A program made the translations under genes and the position numbers. A stretch of DNA of 36,617 nt, taken from NCBI GenBank assembly GCA_034440495.1, contig JAWXCE010000049.1, forward strand, positions 1 through 36,617. Reading direction: 5' to 3'. Within the stretch, counting starts at the first letter, position 1. Each line of letters begins with the position of its first letter. Source of the stretch: JAWXCE01 sp034440495. Lineage in GTDB: Bacteria > Pseudomonadota > Alphaproteobacteria > Rhizobiales > Rhodomicrobiaceae. The notes below the pieces were generated by a model, which was not told where the DNA came from, searched no databases, and worked only from the letters and a program-made list of their open reading frames with translations. Shown here in pieces: positions 24,488 to 33,483 of this stretch.

Positions 24488-24694
24488 ATGTATGAGCAAA
24501 ATCCAATTTCTGAAATTCAGCGCGACATCAGCGAATTAAAATATAACGTCGTTCCTTCTATGGAGCGCAATATTGCTGAAACACTTTATGAGATAGCTAA
24601 AGGCATTGGAAAGAATGCTGATATTACAGTAATGCTGCTTGCAGCGAACTTAGCTATTTCAGTGATAGTCCTGCTGATAGTTATCTTCAAATAA
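24488..24694 (+). CDS. Small AT-rich single-span membrane protein
   Basis: The product is 68 residues: MYEQNPISEIQRDISELKYN is helical and charged and may form a coiled coil, and the C-terminal half (MLLAANLAISVIVLLIVIFK) is one membrane helix. The AAAGGA ribosome binding site overlaps the end of the FkbM gene. Codons are AT-rich (for example AATATTGCTGAAACACTT), unlike the GC-rich neighbours on both sides. I do not recognise a family. The gene ends 2 bases before the convergent photolyase gene. Its real status rests on the ribosome binding site, the clean topology and the tight packing. Confidence 0.65.
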   Translation: MYEQNPISEIQRDISELKYNVVPSMERNIAETLYEIAKGIGKNADITVMLLAANLAISVIVLLIVIFK

Positions 24695-24696
24695 CA

Positions 24697-26139
24697 TTAC
24701 TTTTTAACTCTCTCATAGGCTGCTAATGCGGCGGCGCGGGCTTTGGCGTGATCGACGACCGGCATGGGATACGTGTCGCCGAGCCTCACGCCAGCGCGGG
24801 CGAGAGCGGCGGGCGCGGCGAGCCATGGCGCGTGTATGGTCTTGCTGTCGAGCTTTGTCAGCTCGGGGACGAAGCGGCGGATATAGCCGCCCTCCGCGTC
24901 GAACTTCTCGCTTTGGAGCGTGGGGTTGAAAATACGGAAGTATGGCGCGGCGTCGGCGCCGGAACCCGCCACCCACTGCCAGCTTGCCGCGTTGTTGGCA
25001 AGATCGGCGTCCACCAGCGTATCCCAGAACCATGCCTTGCCCTCGCGCCAGTCGATCAGCAGGTGCTTAATCAGGAATGACGCCACGATCATACGCACGC
25101 GGTTGTGCATCCAACCAGTCTCCCAAAGCTGGCGCATGCCCGCATCCACGATTGGATATCCGGTGCGGCCACGCCGCCAGGCTTCCAAACCTTGCTCATT
25201 TTGCGTCCATGGAAATGCGTTGAACTCCGGCCGGAATGCCGCTTCGGGTAAGTGCAGGTGGTGAAACAGGAGCTGGTATGAAAACTCGCGCCATATTAGC
25301 TCGCGCAGATACGATTCCGCGCCTTTACGCCCCTCAGGGGCTGCTTCGGACGCGGCGCATACTGCGTGCCAGATCTGATGCGGGCTGACTTCGCCGAACG
25401 CCAGATAGGGGGAAAGCCTCGATGTCCCGCTGACATCCGGTAAATTACGGGTATCGCTGTAACCGCGCATGATGGTTTTCATAAAATCGTTCAGCCGCGC
25501 TTCGGCGCCGCGTTCGCCTGGTGCCCATGTTTCCCGCATCCCGCCCGCCCAGTCGGGCTTTGTCGGCTCCAGACCCCAAGCTTCTAGCGCGTCGCTTTCC
25601 GGCCAAACCGCTGGAGCATCCAGTTTTGTGGCAGCCGGGCGAGGCTGGCGAGGTGTAGCGCGTGCTAGGCAAGTTTTGTAGTAGGGCGTGAAAACCTTGA
25701 AAGGTTCACCGGATTTATTCATTACCTCTTCCGGCTCAAAGAGCAGATGCCCGCCAAAGCGGCGACACTCCACGCCATCCTCCCCGAGTGCGCCTTTTAA
25801 GCTCGCCTCGAACGGGCGAATGAACGGCTCGTAGCCGCGCGTGAAATACACCGCCTGCGCGTTGCATTCTTTGGCTAGCGCCCGCAATGCCTCAGCCGTA
25901 TCGCCCGAACGGAGTAAAAGCCGGGAGCCGCGCTTTTGCAATTCCTCGTCAAGCGAGCGCAAACTTCCCGCCAGCCACCACCGTGAGGCTGCGCCAAGCG
26001 CCCACTTGCCGCCCAGTTCCGTGTCATGAACATGAACCGGGATGATTGGCCGACCACTCGCGACGGCCGCGTCGAGCGCCGGATGATCCGCCAGCCGCAG
26101 ATCGCGGCGAAACCAGACGATAACAGGGGATTGCGGCAT
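24697..26139 (-). CDS. phrB: Deoxyribodipyrimidine photolyase (class I CPD type)
   Basis: The product is 480 residues from the ATG at 26139, with AAAGGTG upstream; an in-frame start at 26166 would add nine. It repairs cyclobutane pyrimidine dimers using blue or near-UV light. The N-terminal antenna domain starts PVIVWFRRDLRLADHPAL. The C-terminal FAD domain has GRTGYPIVDAGMRQLWETGW, MHNRVRMIVASFLIKHLLI and NNAASWQWVAGSGADAAPYF, the flavin and dimer pocket with the electron-transfer tryptophans. A cryptochrome of the same fold is less likely given these conserved repair residues. It is leftward and not in an operon. Confidence 0.94.
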   Translation of the reverse strand: MPQSPVIVWFRRDLRLADHPALDAAVASGRPIIPVHVHDTELGGKWALGAASRWWLAGSLRSLDEELQKRGSRLLLRSGDTAEALRALAKECNAQAVYFTRGYEPFIRPFEASLKGALGEDGVECRRFGGHLLFEPEEVMNKSGEPFKVFTPYYKTCLARATPRQPRPAATKLDAPAVWPESDALEAWGLEPTKPDWAGGMRETWAPGERGAEARLNDFMKTIMRGYSDTRNLPDVSGTSRLSPYLAFGEVSPHQIWHAVCAASEAAPEGRKGAESYLRELIWREFSYQLLFHHLHLPEAAFRPEFNAFPWTQNEQGLEAWRRGRTGYPIVDAGMRQLWETGWMHNRVRMIVASFLIKHLLIDWREGKAWFWDTLVDADLANNAASWQWVAGSGADAAPYFRIFNPTLQSEKFDAEGGYIRRFVPELTKLDSKTIHAPWLAAPAALARAGVRLGDTYPMPVVDHAKARAAALAAYERVKK

Positions 26140-26305
26140 GGCGGCACCTTTTTGATCGTTGCTCACGACTTACGCCTGGAGCCTCGCGAATGACCATGCC
26201 ATTTGCAAAATTCATGGCCGTCATCCCCATGCAGCTTTGAATTCCGGCCCGTCCGCGTTACCATCAATCCCTCAAATCAAAATGCATCTCCAAGGCTTTC
26301 CCGAA

Positions 26306-27208
26306 ATGTCCGAGGTTGAAATCCACGCCGTTGAAACAGAGCTTGACCCGCCATTTTTGGTCAGCGGAGCACAAACGCAAACCGCGCCCTATGTGTTCAA
26401 CTCGCCCCATAGCGGCATGGTTTACCCACGGTCGTTTATCGAGGCGTCGCGGCTGACCCATCGCGCCTTGCGCAAATCCGAAGACGCTTATGTAAACGAG
26501 CTGTTTGGCGACGTCACTGCGCTCGGGGCCGTGCTGATGCAGGCGCATTTCCCGCGCGCGTATCTGGACGTGAACCGCGAGCCTTACGAACTCGATCCGG
26601 TGCTCATTCAGGGCAAGATGCCCGATTACGCCAACACGCATTCGGTGCGCGTCATCGGCGGGCTTGGCACGATCGCGCGCATGGTGAACGATCAGGAGGA
26701 GATTTACCGGGAGCCCATGCAACTGGAAGCGGCGCTCACGCGCATAAGGCTGCTATATGATCCCTATCACGCGGCGCTTTCCGAAGCGCTCCAGCAAACG
26801 CAGAGGCAATTTGGGTTTAGCTGCCTGATCGATTGCCACTCCATGCCATCGCAGCCGCACGGCTCCGGATATCAGCCGAAAGTCGATTTTGTTCTCGGCG
26901 ACCGTCACGGGACTTCATGCGCACAGACGATGGTCCGTTTTGTCGAGGCGACATTAAAAGCGTGGGGTTTTACCGTCGCGCTTAACAAGCCCTACGCGGG
27001 CGGATATATCACCGAGCGCTACGGCCGCCCTAAGCTCGGCGCGCATGCATTGCAGATCGAGATTAACCGCGCGCTTTATATGGATGAGAACAGCCTCGTG
27101 AAGCGCGGCAGTTTTGAAGTCATAAGGGCAAAGCTGACGCTGCTGGCGCAGCGGCTCATTCAAAATGCGGATGAAATTCTGCTGCAAGTCCGGCGGGCGG
27201 CTGAATAA
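26306..27208 (+). CDS. N-formylglutamate amidohydrolase family protein
   Basis: The product is 300 residues from the ATG at 26306. Other in-frame ATGs at 26282 and 26159 are possible, but the sequence before 26306 does not look conserved. It contains APYVFNSPHSGMVYP, ANTHSVRVIGGLGTIARM, SCLIDCHSMPSQPH and KPYAGGYITERYG, all typical of the FGase (HutG-like) family that hydrolyses N-formyl-L-glutamate in histidine breakdown, with metal-binding His and Asp. No hut genes are near. In many rhizobial genomes I recall this gene lying near a hisN-like phosphatase, as here. The actual substrate could differ. Confidence 0.9.
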   Translation: MSEVEIHAVETELDPPFLVSGAQTQTAPYVFNSPHSGMVYPRSFIEASRLTHRALRKSEDAYVNELFGDVTALGAVLMQAHFPRAYLDVNREPYELDPVLIQGKMPDYANTHSVRVIGGLGTIARMVNDQEEIYREPMQLEAALTRIRLLYDPYHAALSEALQQTQRQFGFSCLIDCHSMPSQPHGSGYQPKVDFVLGDRHGTSCAQTMVRFVEATLKAWGFTVALNKPYAGGYITERYGRPKLGAHALQIEINRALYMDENSLVKRGSFEVIRAKLTLLAQRLIQNADEILLQVRRAAE

Positions 27209-27249
27209 GCGGGCTTGACGAAAATACCTTAATGCGCTTTTCTCACTAC

Positions 27250-27342
27250 AAAAAAAGAGGCCGTCCGAAATGATCGAACGGCCCAAGTCTAGGGAGGAAA
27301 CGCCCAAGGAGGGCAGCGATAACTTCCAAGAAGCTATCGCAC
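27250..27342 (-). ncRNA. mmgR: mmgR (suhB/alpha-r8) family small RNA
   Basis: The leftward transcript is predicted to be about 93 bases. Read 5' to 3' it holds a hairpin GCGATAGCTTC/GAAGTTATCGC (27340-27316), a small hairpin GCCC/GGGC (27314-27302), the single-stranded motif TTTCCTCCCT (27300-27291), and a GGCCG-rich terminator stem (27284-27259) followed by seven U (27256-27250). The unpaired UUUCCUCCCU motif is, as I remember, the invariant core of the rhizobial mmgR family, first named suhB RNA for its place near an inositol-monophosphatase gene, which is exactly the setting here (hisN-like gene at 27510). A promoter-like CTTGTG (27378-27373) and CATATT (27354-27349) are spaced by 18 bases. 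Sinorhizobium MmgR is an Hfq-linked sRNA that limits polyhydroxybutyrate storage. Confidence 0.82.
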
Positions 27343-27509
27343 TGCAATAATATGCCATCGCACCGCACAAAACACAAGAGTCCGGTTTGGCTCATTCTGT
27401 CGCATGAAATTAATGATGTATTTTCGCAACTGAGCGTATTGTTGGAAAATGATAAGCGCAAAACCAAGCATTAAACAAAAATTTTAGCTGTATCATTTTA
27501 GGAAAGCTG

Positions 27510-28310
27510 TTGCTGAACCAAGAGCGAACTAAGTCGGAAGCTTTCCTGCATGAACTGGCGGATGCATCCGGACGGTTAATACTGCCTTATTTTCGCAACG
27601 CGGGTGCAATCGACAACAAGTTACAGGGCGCAGATTTTGACCCGGTGACAGAGGCGGATCGCGGTGCCGAGAGACTCATCCGTGACATGATCGCCGTGCG
27701 CTTCCCTGATGACGGCGTTATAGGCGAGGAATTCCCCGACACGCAAACCGACGCCGAACGGCACTGGATCATCGACCCCATCGATGGCACCCGCGCGTTC
27801 ATTATGGGTTTGCCGACATGGGGCACCCTTATCGGCTTGACACAAGCCGGCGCGCCAAGGCTCGGCATAATGAACCAACCCTATACGCGCGAGCGCTTCT
27901 GGGGCGGAGGCGGGAGCGGCGCCTCCTATTTCCGCGACGAACACGGAGAGCGAACGTTGCGCACGCGCCAATGCGCCACGCTTAACGCCGCCATCGTTTG
28001 CACCACGACTCCTGACATGTTTGCGCCCGGCTATGAGATCGAAATGTTCGAACGCATTTCGCACGGCGCGCGGATGCGGCGCTTCGGTGGCGACTGCTAC
28101 GCCTATTGCCTGCTCGCTATGGGCCTGGTGGATGTGGTGATCGAGGCCAGCCTGAAGCCGTTCGACATTATCCCGCTAATCCCCATCATTAAAGGCGCGG
28201 GGGGCGCTGTCTCCGGCTGGGACGGTGGCTTTGCTGAGAATAACAGCCGTATTATCGCCTGCGGCGATTCGCATCTCCATGAAGACATCCTGAAAATGCT
28301 TGCCGCTTAG
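27510..28310 (+). CDS. hisN: Inositol-monophosphatase family phosphatase, probable histidinol-phosphatase
   Basis: The product is 266 residues from a TTG at 27510 preceded by AGGAAA. Metal and substrate motifs are DPVTEADRGAE (44-54), GEEFPD with Glu73-Glu74, WIIDPIDGTRAF with Asp89 and Asp92, and a C-terminal KPFDIIPLIPIIKGAGG with the catalytic-fold Asp. Members dephosphorylate inositol phosphate, 3'-phosphoadenosine phosphates, fructose bisphosphate or histidinol phosphate. RFGGDCYAYCLLAMG is characteristic of the HisN branch that I recall from actinobacteria and alphaproteobacteria. Its promoter region faces the mmgR-like sRNA, which is read in the opposite direction. Confidence 0.85.
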   Translation: MLNQERTKSEAFLHELADASGRLILPYFRNAGAIDNKLQGADFDPVTEADRGAERLIRDMIAVRFPDDGVIGEEFPDTQTDAERHWIIDPIDGTRAFIMGLPTWGTLIGLTQAGAPRLGIMNQPYTRERFWGGGGSGASYFRDEHGERTLRTRQCATLNAAIVCTTTPDMFAPGYEIEMFERISHGARMRRFGGDCYAYCLLAMGLVDVVIEASLKPFDIIPLIPIIKGAGGAVSGWDGGFAENNSRIIACGDSHLHEDILKMLAA

Positions 28311-28570
28311 ACATGCGACCCTGCGCTTTTAGCCATCATTCTCCCGCGTAAAGAAAGTGCGGGTAAGCGCAGGCGGCATAACCCCAATCTTGATCTAATG
28401 ACTTATTTATTTTTTTATAATTTCAGTTTTAGCTTATGTTAACTCGCCGTTCGCGCGGCAAACGTCAGTTTCCCAATAAAAGCTCATAAACAAGCAGAGA
28501 GCGGCGTATTATGTGCGCAAGCCAACACCGACAGTTTTAAGACGAAAAGCAAAAAAAAAGGAGGCGCCAG

Positions 28571-30166
28571 TTGCGTATGCGGGCGAGAGATGAAGTCGAT
28601 CTACAAGCCGTTCCGGTTTATGGCCTATCTGTAATCAGGAATAGCAGCGCCGCCGAACTGATCGAGGCCGCTATCCGCCGTGGCGAAGGCCACCTGACCT
28701 CGACTGGCTCCTTCAGCGTTGAGACTGGCGCGCATACCGGCCGTTCCGCCGCCGATAAGTTTATCGTGCGAGATGCGGCGACGGACGACGTGATCTGGTG
28801 GGACAACAACAAGCCCATGACACCCGCCGCGTTCAACGCGCTTCACGCCGACATGCTGGACTATGCACGCGATAAGCAGCTTTACGCGCAGGATTTATTC
28901 GCGGGCGCTGACGCGGCCCATCAGATCTCGGTGCAGGTGCTCTGCCAGTATGCCTGGCATGCGCTGTTCATTCAGCATCTGCTGATCCGCCCGGATACGG
29001 CGGCGCTCGCTAGCTTTACGCCCCGCCTCACAATTATCGACTTGCCCGATTTCAAAGCGGAGCCTCGCCATGGCGCCCGCAGCGAAACCGTGATCGCCTG
29101 CGATTTCGAGCGCGGCCTCGTTCTGATTGGCGGCACCTCCTATTCGGGCGAGATCAAAAAATCGGTATTCAGCTACCTGAATTACGCGCTTCCGCCCAAG
29201 TGCGTCATGCCGATGCACTGCTCCGTTAATGATGGCGAAGGCGGCGCGGCCGTTTTTTTCGGGCTATCCGGCACCGGCAAGACAACCCTTTCCGCCGATC
29301 CGGCCCGCACGCTCATCGGCGATGACGAGCACGGCTGGAGCGCCGACGGCCTGTTCAATTTCGAGGGCGGGTGCTACGCGAAAACCATTCGGCTTACGCC
29401 AGAGGCCGAGCCGCAAATTTACGCCGCCGTCAACCGCTTCAGCGCAGTGCTTGAAAACGTCGTGCTCGACGTGGAGCGCCGGCCGGACTTTGATGACTCC
29501 AGCCGGACGGAGAACACGCGCGGCGCCTATCCCCTAAGCTTCATTCCGGGAGCAAGCGCCACGGGCCGGGCCGGACATCCACGCAACATCGTCATGCTGA
29601 CGGCGGATGCGTTCGGCGTGCTGCCACCCATCGCCAGGCTTTCAGCAGAGCAGGCAATGTATCACTTTCTCTCTGGCTACACCGCGAAAGTAGCGGGCAC
29701 CGAAAAAGGCGTGAGCGAGCCGCAGGCGACATTCTCCACGTGCTTTGGGGCGCCGTTCATGCCGCGCCACCCCAGCATTTACGGCAATCTGCTGCGCGAG
29801 CTGATCGGGCGACACGGCGTTAGTTGCTGGCTCGTCAACACCGGCTGGACGGGCGGCAAACATGGCGTTGGCCGCCGCATGTCCCTTATCGCCACGCGCG
29901 CGCTGCTTTCGGCGGCTTTAAGCGGAGGCTTCTCCGGCGCGCCCATGCGCGTTGATCCGATATTTGGTTTCGAGGTTCCGCTTGAGTGCACAGGGGTTGA
30001 CGCGCACATTCTAAATCCGCGCGAAACGTGGACGGATGCACAAGCATACGACCTTCAAGCTGCAACCCTTGCAAACATGTTTGCCGTTAACTTTACGAAG
30101 TTTGCAGCGTTTATGGATGCGGACGTTAAATCCGCAGGGCCGCTTACACAGATGGCGGCTGAGTAA
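28571..30166 (+). CDS. pckA: Phosphoenolpyruvate carboxykinase (ATP)
   Basis: The product is 531 residues from a TTG at 28571, chosen because AGGAGG lies six bases upstream; an ATG at 28577 is next. It converts oxaloacetate and ATP to phosphoenolpyruvate, the first step of gluconeogenesis. SFSVETGAHTGRSAADKFIV, SYSGEIKKSVFSYLN, the P-loop GLSGTGKT (231-238) and LIGDDEHGWS are hallmarks of the ATP-dependent family. A 260-base leader upstream (28311-28570) is AT-rich in its first half and contains a perfect TATAAT at 28416-28421, with only a weak -35. The gene stands alone. Confidence 0.97.
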   Translation: MRMRARDEVDLQAVPVYGLSVIRNSSAAELIEAAIRRGEGHLTSTGSFSVETGAHTGRSAADKFIVRDAATDDVIWWDNNKPMTPAAFNALHADMLDYARDKQLYAQDLFAGADAAHQISVQVLCQYAWHALFIQHLLIRPDTAALASFTPRLTIIDLPDFKAEPRHGARSETVIACDFERGLVLIGGTSYSGEIKKSVFSYLNYALPPKCVMPMHCSVNDGEGGAAVFFGLSGTGKTTLSADPARTLIGDDEHGWSADGLFNFEGGCYAKTIRLTPEAEPQIYAAVNRFSAVLENVVLDVERRPDFDDSSRTENTRGAYPLSFIPGASATGRAGHPRNIVMLTADAFGVLPPIARLSAEQAMYHFLSGYTAKVAGTEKGVSEPQATFSTCFGAPFMPRHPSIYGNLLRELIGRHGVSCWLVNTGWTGGKHGVGRRMSLIATRALLSAALSGGFSGAPMRVDPIFGFEVPLECTGVDAHILNPRETWTDAQAYDLQAATLANMFAVNFTKFAAFMDADVKSAGPLTQMAAE

Positions 30167-30270
30167 CCGCGTAACCATCCGTCTACATTGTGTCCGCCAG
30201 CATCGATTTACGTTTGGCGGCCGCCTCGCTTGCTCTAAGAGTTAGCCACGGCAACTTTCAAAGGCGGGGC

Positions 30271-32055
30271 ATGGCGTTTCTCGGTTCTTTCAACGCGAAA
30301 TGCGCGGACGCACTCAATTGGCTAAGCGCCACGAGGAAGCGTTCCATTGCGCTTCTGGTGGTGCTGTGTTGCTGCCTTTATATCCCGGGCCAGGCATCGT
30401 TGCCTGTCACCGATCGCGATGAGGCGCGGTTTGCGCAGGCCACCAAGCAGATGCTGGAGACGGGCGATTTCATCGACATCCGGTTTCAGGACGTGCCTCG
30501 CTACAAGAAGCCCGTCGGCATCCACTGGCTGCAATCCTTAAGTGTCGCCGCATTCGGCAACGAGGCGCGCAACAACATCTGGGCCTATCGCATCCCTTCA
30601 CTCATCGCGATGATCGCGGCGGCCCTGCTAACGTGGTGGGCGGCGCGGCCCATTTTCGGACGCGAAACGGCGCTGCTTGCCGCCATTCTACTCGCGAGCG
30701 CCATCACGGTGAGTTTCGAGGCGCGCATCGCTAAGTCCGACGCGGTGTTGTTCGCGCTTATCATTCTGGCTCAAGGCGCTTTCGCCCGCATTTTCCTGCT
30801 CTATAAAAAGCGCTCGGAGATGGTAGGCGTCGCCGCCACGTTCTGGGTGGCGATGGGCGCGGCGATCCTCGTCAAAGGCCCCGTGGCGCCAGCCGTTCTG
30901 GCGCTGACTGGCGCTGCGCTGGCGATCATGCATCCAGATCGACGATGGCTGCGCAATCTGCACGCGGCGTGGGGCGTGCCCATGATGCTCGCCATCACCC
31001 TCCCCTGGTTCATCGCTATAGGCGTGATTTCGGAGGGCGCATTTTTCACCGGCTCGGCAGGCAAGGACTTTGCGGGTAAACTCGTCAGCGGCGCGGAGGC
31101 TCACGGCGCACCGCCCGGGTTCTACCTCATAACATTCTGGTGGAGCTTCTGGCCGGGCGCGCTGATCGTAACCGGCGGCGCGGCGCTCTGGCTGTGGCGG
31201 CGGCGCGTCAACCGCCGCGCGCTGTGGCTGCTCTCCTCCATTATTCCGTACTGGTTCATCATCGAACTGGTGCCGACGAAGCTGCCGCACTACGCACTGC
31301 CCGTCTACCCCGCCATCGCAATGGCCGCCGCATGGGCGCTACGTGAGGGGCTGGCGCAAATTCCATCGCGGACATACAAGCAGGGCGCCGCGTTATGGCT
31401 GTTCGTCGTCACCCTTCAGATTGTGGCGTTCGGGGTTGCGATCTGGTGGTTCAAGGCGTATTGGAGTATCGCGCTTGCGCTGCTCGGTGCTTGCATTGGA
31501 ACGCTCGCTATTACTGCTGCGATCGCCGCATGGCGGCGGGAAAGCTATGCAGCTATCACGCTCGGGGTCGCAGCAGCGGGTATGCTAAATGTTGGCGCAT
31601 TCGGCGGTGTGCTGCCCGCTCTAAAGCCCATTTTTCCGTCGCAGCGCTCGGCGGATGCGTTGGCGCCGTTCTTGAAATGTGGCGATGGCCCCGTTGCCTT
31701 CGCCGGCCATAACGAGCCTAGCGCCGTTTTCCTGCATGGCACCGACACCAAGCTGATTTCTTACGAAAACGCTGCGCGCGCCTTGCTTGACGGATCGGCT
31801 GCATATGCTTTTGTGGACGCGAAGCGCATTGCGCGTTTTGAGGCGGTGTTCCAGGAGAAAGGCCAGGCAGTTCCGACACGTCTTGCATGTGCGGAAGGTA
31901 TCGACGTGAATGGCGGGAAACTTCTTGCCTTGGGGCTTTACTCGCTGAAACCGCTAACGGCCTTCAAGAGCTGCGTCCCAAATCCCGAATATAAGTGTCC
32001 GAGTTATACTATCGAATGGAGAGGAAAGCCGGTATTTAAAGCTCCAGCGCGCTGA
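30271..32055 (+). CDS. ArnT/PMT-type membrane glycosyltransferase
   Basis: The product is 594 residues from the ATG at 30271, with AAGG six bases upstream; a GTG at 30190 would add 27 residues. It has a dozen or so membrane helices. The first periplasmic loop has LPVTDRDEARFAQATKQML, the catalytic acidic motif of GT39/GT83 enzymes, then VPRYKKPVGIHWLQ and EARIAKSDAVLFA. These enzymes move a sugar from a polyprenyl phosphate carrier onto lipid A, protein or another acceptor on the periplasmic face. The soluble C-terminal part (from about FLKCGDGPVAFAGHN) is typical. Its end overlaps the convergent GT4 gene by 20 bases. The donor and acceptor are unknown. Confidence 0.9.
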   Translation: MAFLGSFNAKCADALNWLSATRKRSIALLVVLCCCLYIPGQASLPVTDRDEARFAQATKQMLETGDFIDIRFQDVPRYKKPVGIHWLQSLSVAAFGNEARNNIWAYRIPSLIAMIAAALLTWWAARPIFGRETALLAAILLASAITVSFEARIAKSDAVLFALIILAQGAFARIFLLYKKRSEMVGVAATFWVAMGAAILVKGPVAPAVLALTGAALAIMHPDRRWLRNLHAAWGVPMMLAITLPWFIAIGVISEGAFFTGSAGKDFAGKLVSGAEAHGAPPGFYLITFWWSFWPGALIVTGGAALWLWRRRVNRRALWLLSSIIPYWFIIELVPTKLPHYALPVYPAIAMAAAWALREGLAQIPSRTYKQGAALWLFVVTLQIVAFGVAIWWFKAYWSIALALLGACIGTLAITAAIAAWRRESYAAITLGVAAAGMLNVGAFGGVLPALKPIFPSQRSADALAPFLKCGDGPVAFAGHNEPSAVFLHGTDTKLISYENAARALLDGSAAYAFVDAKRIARFEAVFQEKGQAVPTRLACAEGIDVNGGKLLALGLYSLKPLTAFKSCVPNPEYKCPSYTIEWRGKPVFKAPAR

Positions 32056-33244
32056 GGATCGATAGCGTCACGGCGCGGATGTCGAACGAGCGTTCGGCGA
32101 TGGCGCGGCTGGCGTTCGCCATGCGCGGGATGAGGTCGGGTTGCTGCAGCAACTGCGACATCGCCTTGGCGAGCGCGGCCGGGTCTTTTGGCGGCACCAG
32201 AAAGCCGTTGACGCCGTGCTCTACCGCCTCGGTCAGCCCCCGCGTTTTCGTCGCGATCACTGGACGACCGAAAGCCAAAGCGGCAACGGCGATGTCAGGG
32301 CGCCCGCCCCCCCGCGTTGGGATGACAAGGCAGTGGCAGCGCGCGACAAGCTCTACGGCGTCGTCGCGCGGGCCGAGATACTGCACCGCCCCGCGATAGC
32401 GCCGGAGTTCGCCCAGCGTGATAGCTCCGCCACCCGCGACAGACTTGCCAGTTAGCATGCATCTGGCGTTGCGGGTGCGCGACTGAAGAAGTTCCGCTGC
32501 CTCGCAATAATCCTGAACGCCGTCAACCCCGCGCAAGTCCGAAACCATCAGAAACAGCACACCACGATCCAGCGGCGGGAGCGCCAGATGTGGCGCCGTC
32601 TTCAGATCGATGCCTGGCGCACCTATGCAGGTGACTTTTAGATGCGGTGGCAAGAGGCCAAGCGCGGTCAGCAGCTCACGGTCGCCGGAGTTCGGCAGGA
32701 TAACGCTATGACTCGCGCGAAGCGCCGCCCACCAGAACGGCTTCATGATTTGCCGGCGCGCCCAACCGGAAGGGTGCGCCAGCGCATCCACCGCCGCGCC
32801 GAAATCCAGTAGCATGGGCACGATATGAGGCACCCCCGCCAGCCTCCCTGCAAGCGCGCTCAGAGCCGCCGCCTTCATGGACACGCCTAGCACGACATCT
32901 GGCGCAAGGGCCCTGAATGCGGCAGTGAGTTGGCGTACGGCGCGTTCATCGGCCAACGGTGACAAACCCCTCGTGATTGGCGGTGACTCACGCGCTTCAG
33001 CGCCGTATGAGGAAGCGATCTGAAAACTGCGCCCGTCCCAGTCCGGGGTAAAGCAGAAAACATCGTGGCCCCGGCGCTTCGCTTCGCGGAATAAATACAG
33101 CATGGCGTCAGGCAGCGTCGCTGCCGAGCTTGCGACAATAGCGACTCGCTTGCGCGAGGCGCCGACGACTGGGGCTTGATGTTCATTGTACGTAGCGCTT
33201 GGGCGGTTCTGCGCTTGAGTATCGCGAGGCGTTATGCGCTGCAT
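32036..33244 (-). CDS. Group 1 (GT4) glycosyltransferase
   Basis: The product is 402 residues. The N-terminal GT-B domain begins near KRVAIVASSAATLPDAMLYL and FREAKRRGHDVFCF, after a 30-residue extension of low conservation. The C-terminal domain holds GVLFLMVSDLRGVDGVQDY, AVQYLGPRDDAVELVARCHC, GRPDIAVAALAFGRPVIATK and HGVNGFLVPPKDP, the nucleotide-sugar pocket of group 1 enzymes. The early part resembles FnlC- and PglA-like enzymes that build polysaccharide repeats on lipid carriers. It is convergent with the ArnT-like gene, so the two may act in cell-surface sugar assembly, but they are not co-transcribed. Confidence 0.88.
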   Translation of the reverse strand: MQRITPRDTQAQNRPSATYNEHQAPVVGASRKRVAIVASSAATLPDAMLYLFREAKRRGHDVFCFTPDWDGRSFQIASSYGAEARESPPITRGLSPLADERAVRQLTAAFRALAPDVVLGVSMKAAALSALAGRLAGVPHIVPMLLDFGAAVDALAHPSGWARRQIMKPFWWAALRASHSVILPNSGDRELLTALGLLPPHLKVTCIGAPGIDLKTAPHLALPPLDRGVLFLMVSDLRGVDGVQDYCEAAELLQSRTRNARCMLTGKSVAGGGAITLGELRRYRGAVQYLGPRDDAVELVARCHCLVIPTRGGGRPDIAVAALAFGRPVIATKTRGLTEAVEHGVNGFLVPPKDPAALAKAMSQLLQQPDLIPRMANASRAIAERSFDIRAVTLSILSALEL

Positions 33245-33410
33245 AACAGTCCGCTAAGATTTACCCGCGCATCCCGCATAACTACGCCTCATTCACCATT
33301 CAACTGAATGTAACCATAAACGGCAACGTTCAGCCGTGCAATAATGACCGGCGTCAATTTTGGCTTGCGCTCTGAAAACCCGCCGATTCGAAGCGCAATC
33401 AGTGCGGGTG

Positions 33411-33445
33411 AAAAAAAGGCCTTGGCGCGGGGTTGCCAAGGCCTT
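33411..33445 (-). terminator. Strong leftward Rho-independent terminator
   Basis: AAGGCCTTGGC (33416-33426) and GCCAAGGCCTT (33435-33445) form a perfect 11-bp stem with an 8-base loop. In the leftward direction it is followed by seven U (33417-33411). It could end the lutBC transcript, whose last codon is about 320 bases to the right, or a short leftward RNA that starts within the gap. Confidence 0.85.
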
Positions 33446-33454
33446 CATGAGTTG

Positions 33455-33480
33455 TCGTAATGACTTAACAACCATTACGA
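33455..33480 (-). repeat. Inverted repeat just upstream of the leftward terminator
   Basis: TCGTAATG (33455-33462) and CATTACGA (33473-33480) are perfect complements with a 10-base loop. The core AACCATTACG recurs directly at 33470-33479 and 33525-33534. Taken with the terminator at 33411-33445, this would give a leftward RNA of about 70 bases with two hairpins, though no clear promoter is seen. Confidence 0.5.
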
Positions 33481-33483
33481 GAA

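Noticed and set aside
27246..27467. 73-residue leftward frame over the small RNA
   Set aside because: The same strand carries the hairpins, conserved motif and terminator of an mmgR-like RNA, and the frame extends past the terminator.
33293..33475. 60-residue leftward reading frame in the gap left of the candidate origin
   Set aside because: It runs through the perfect terminator stem, has no convincing ribosome binding site and no recognisable sequence.
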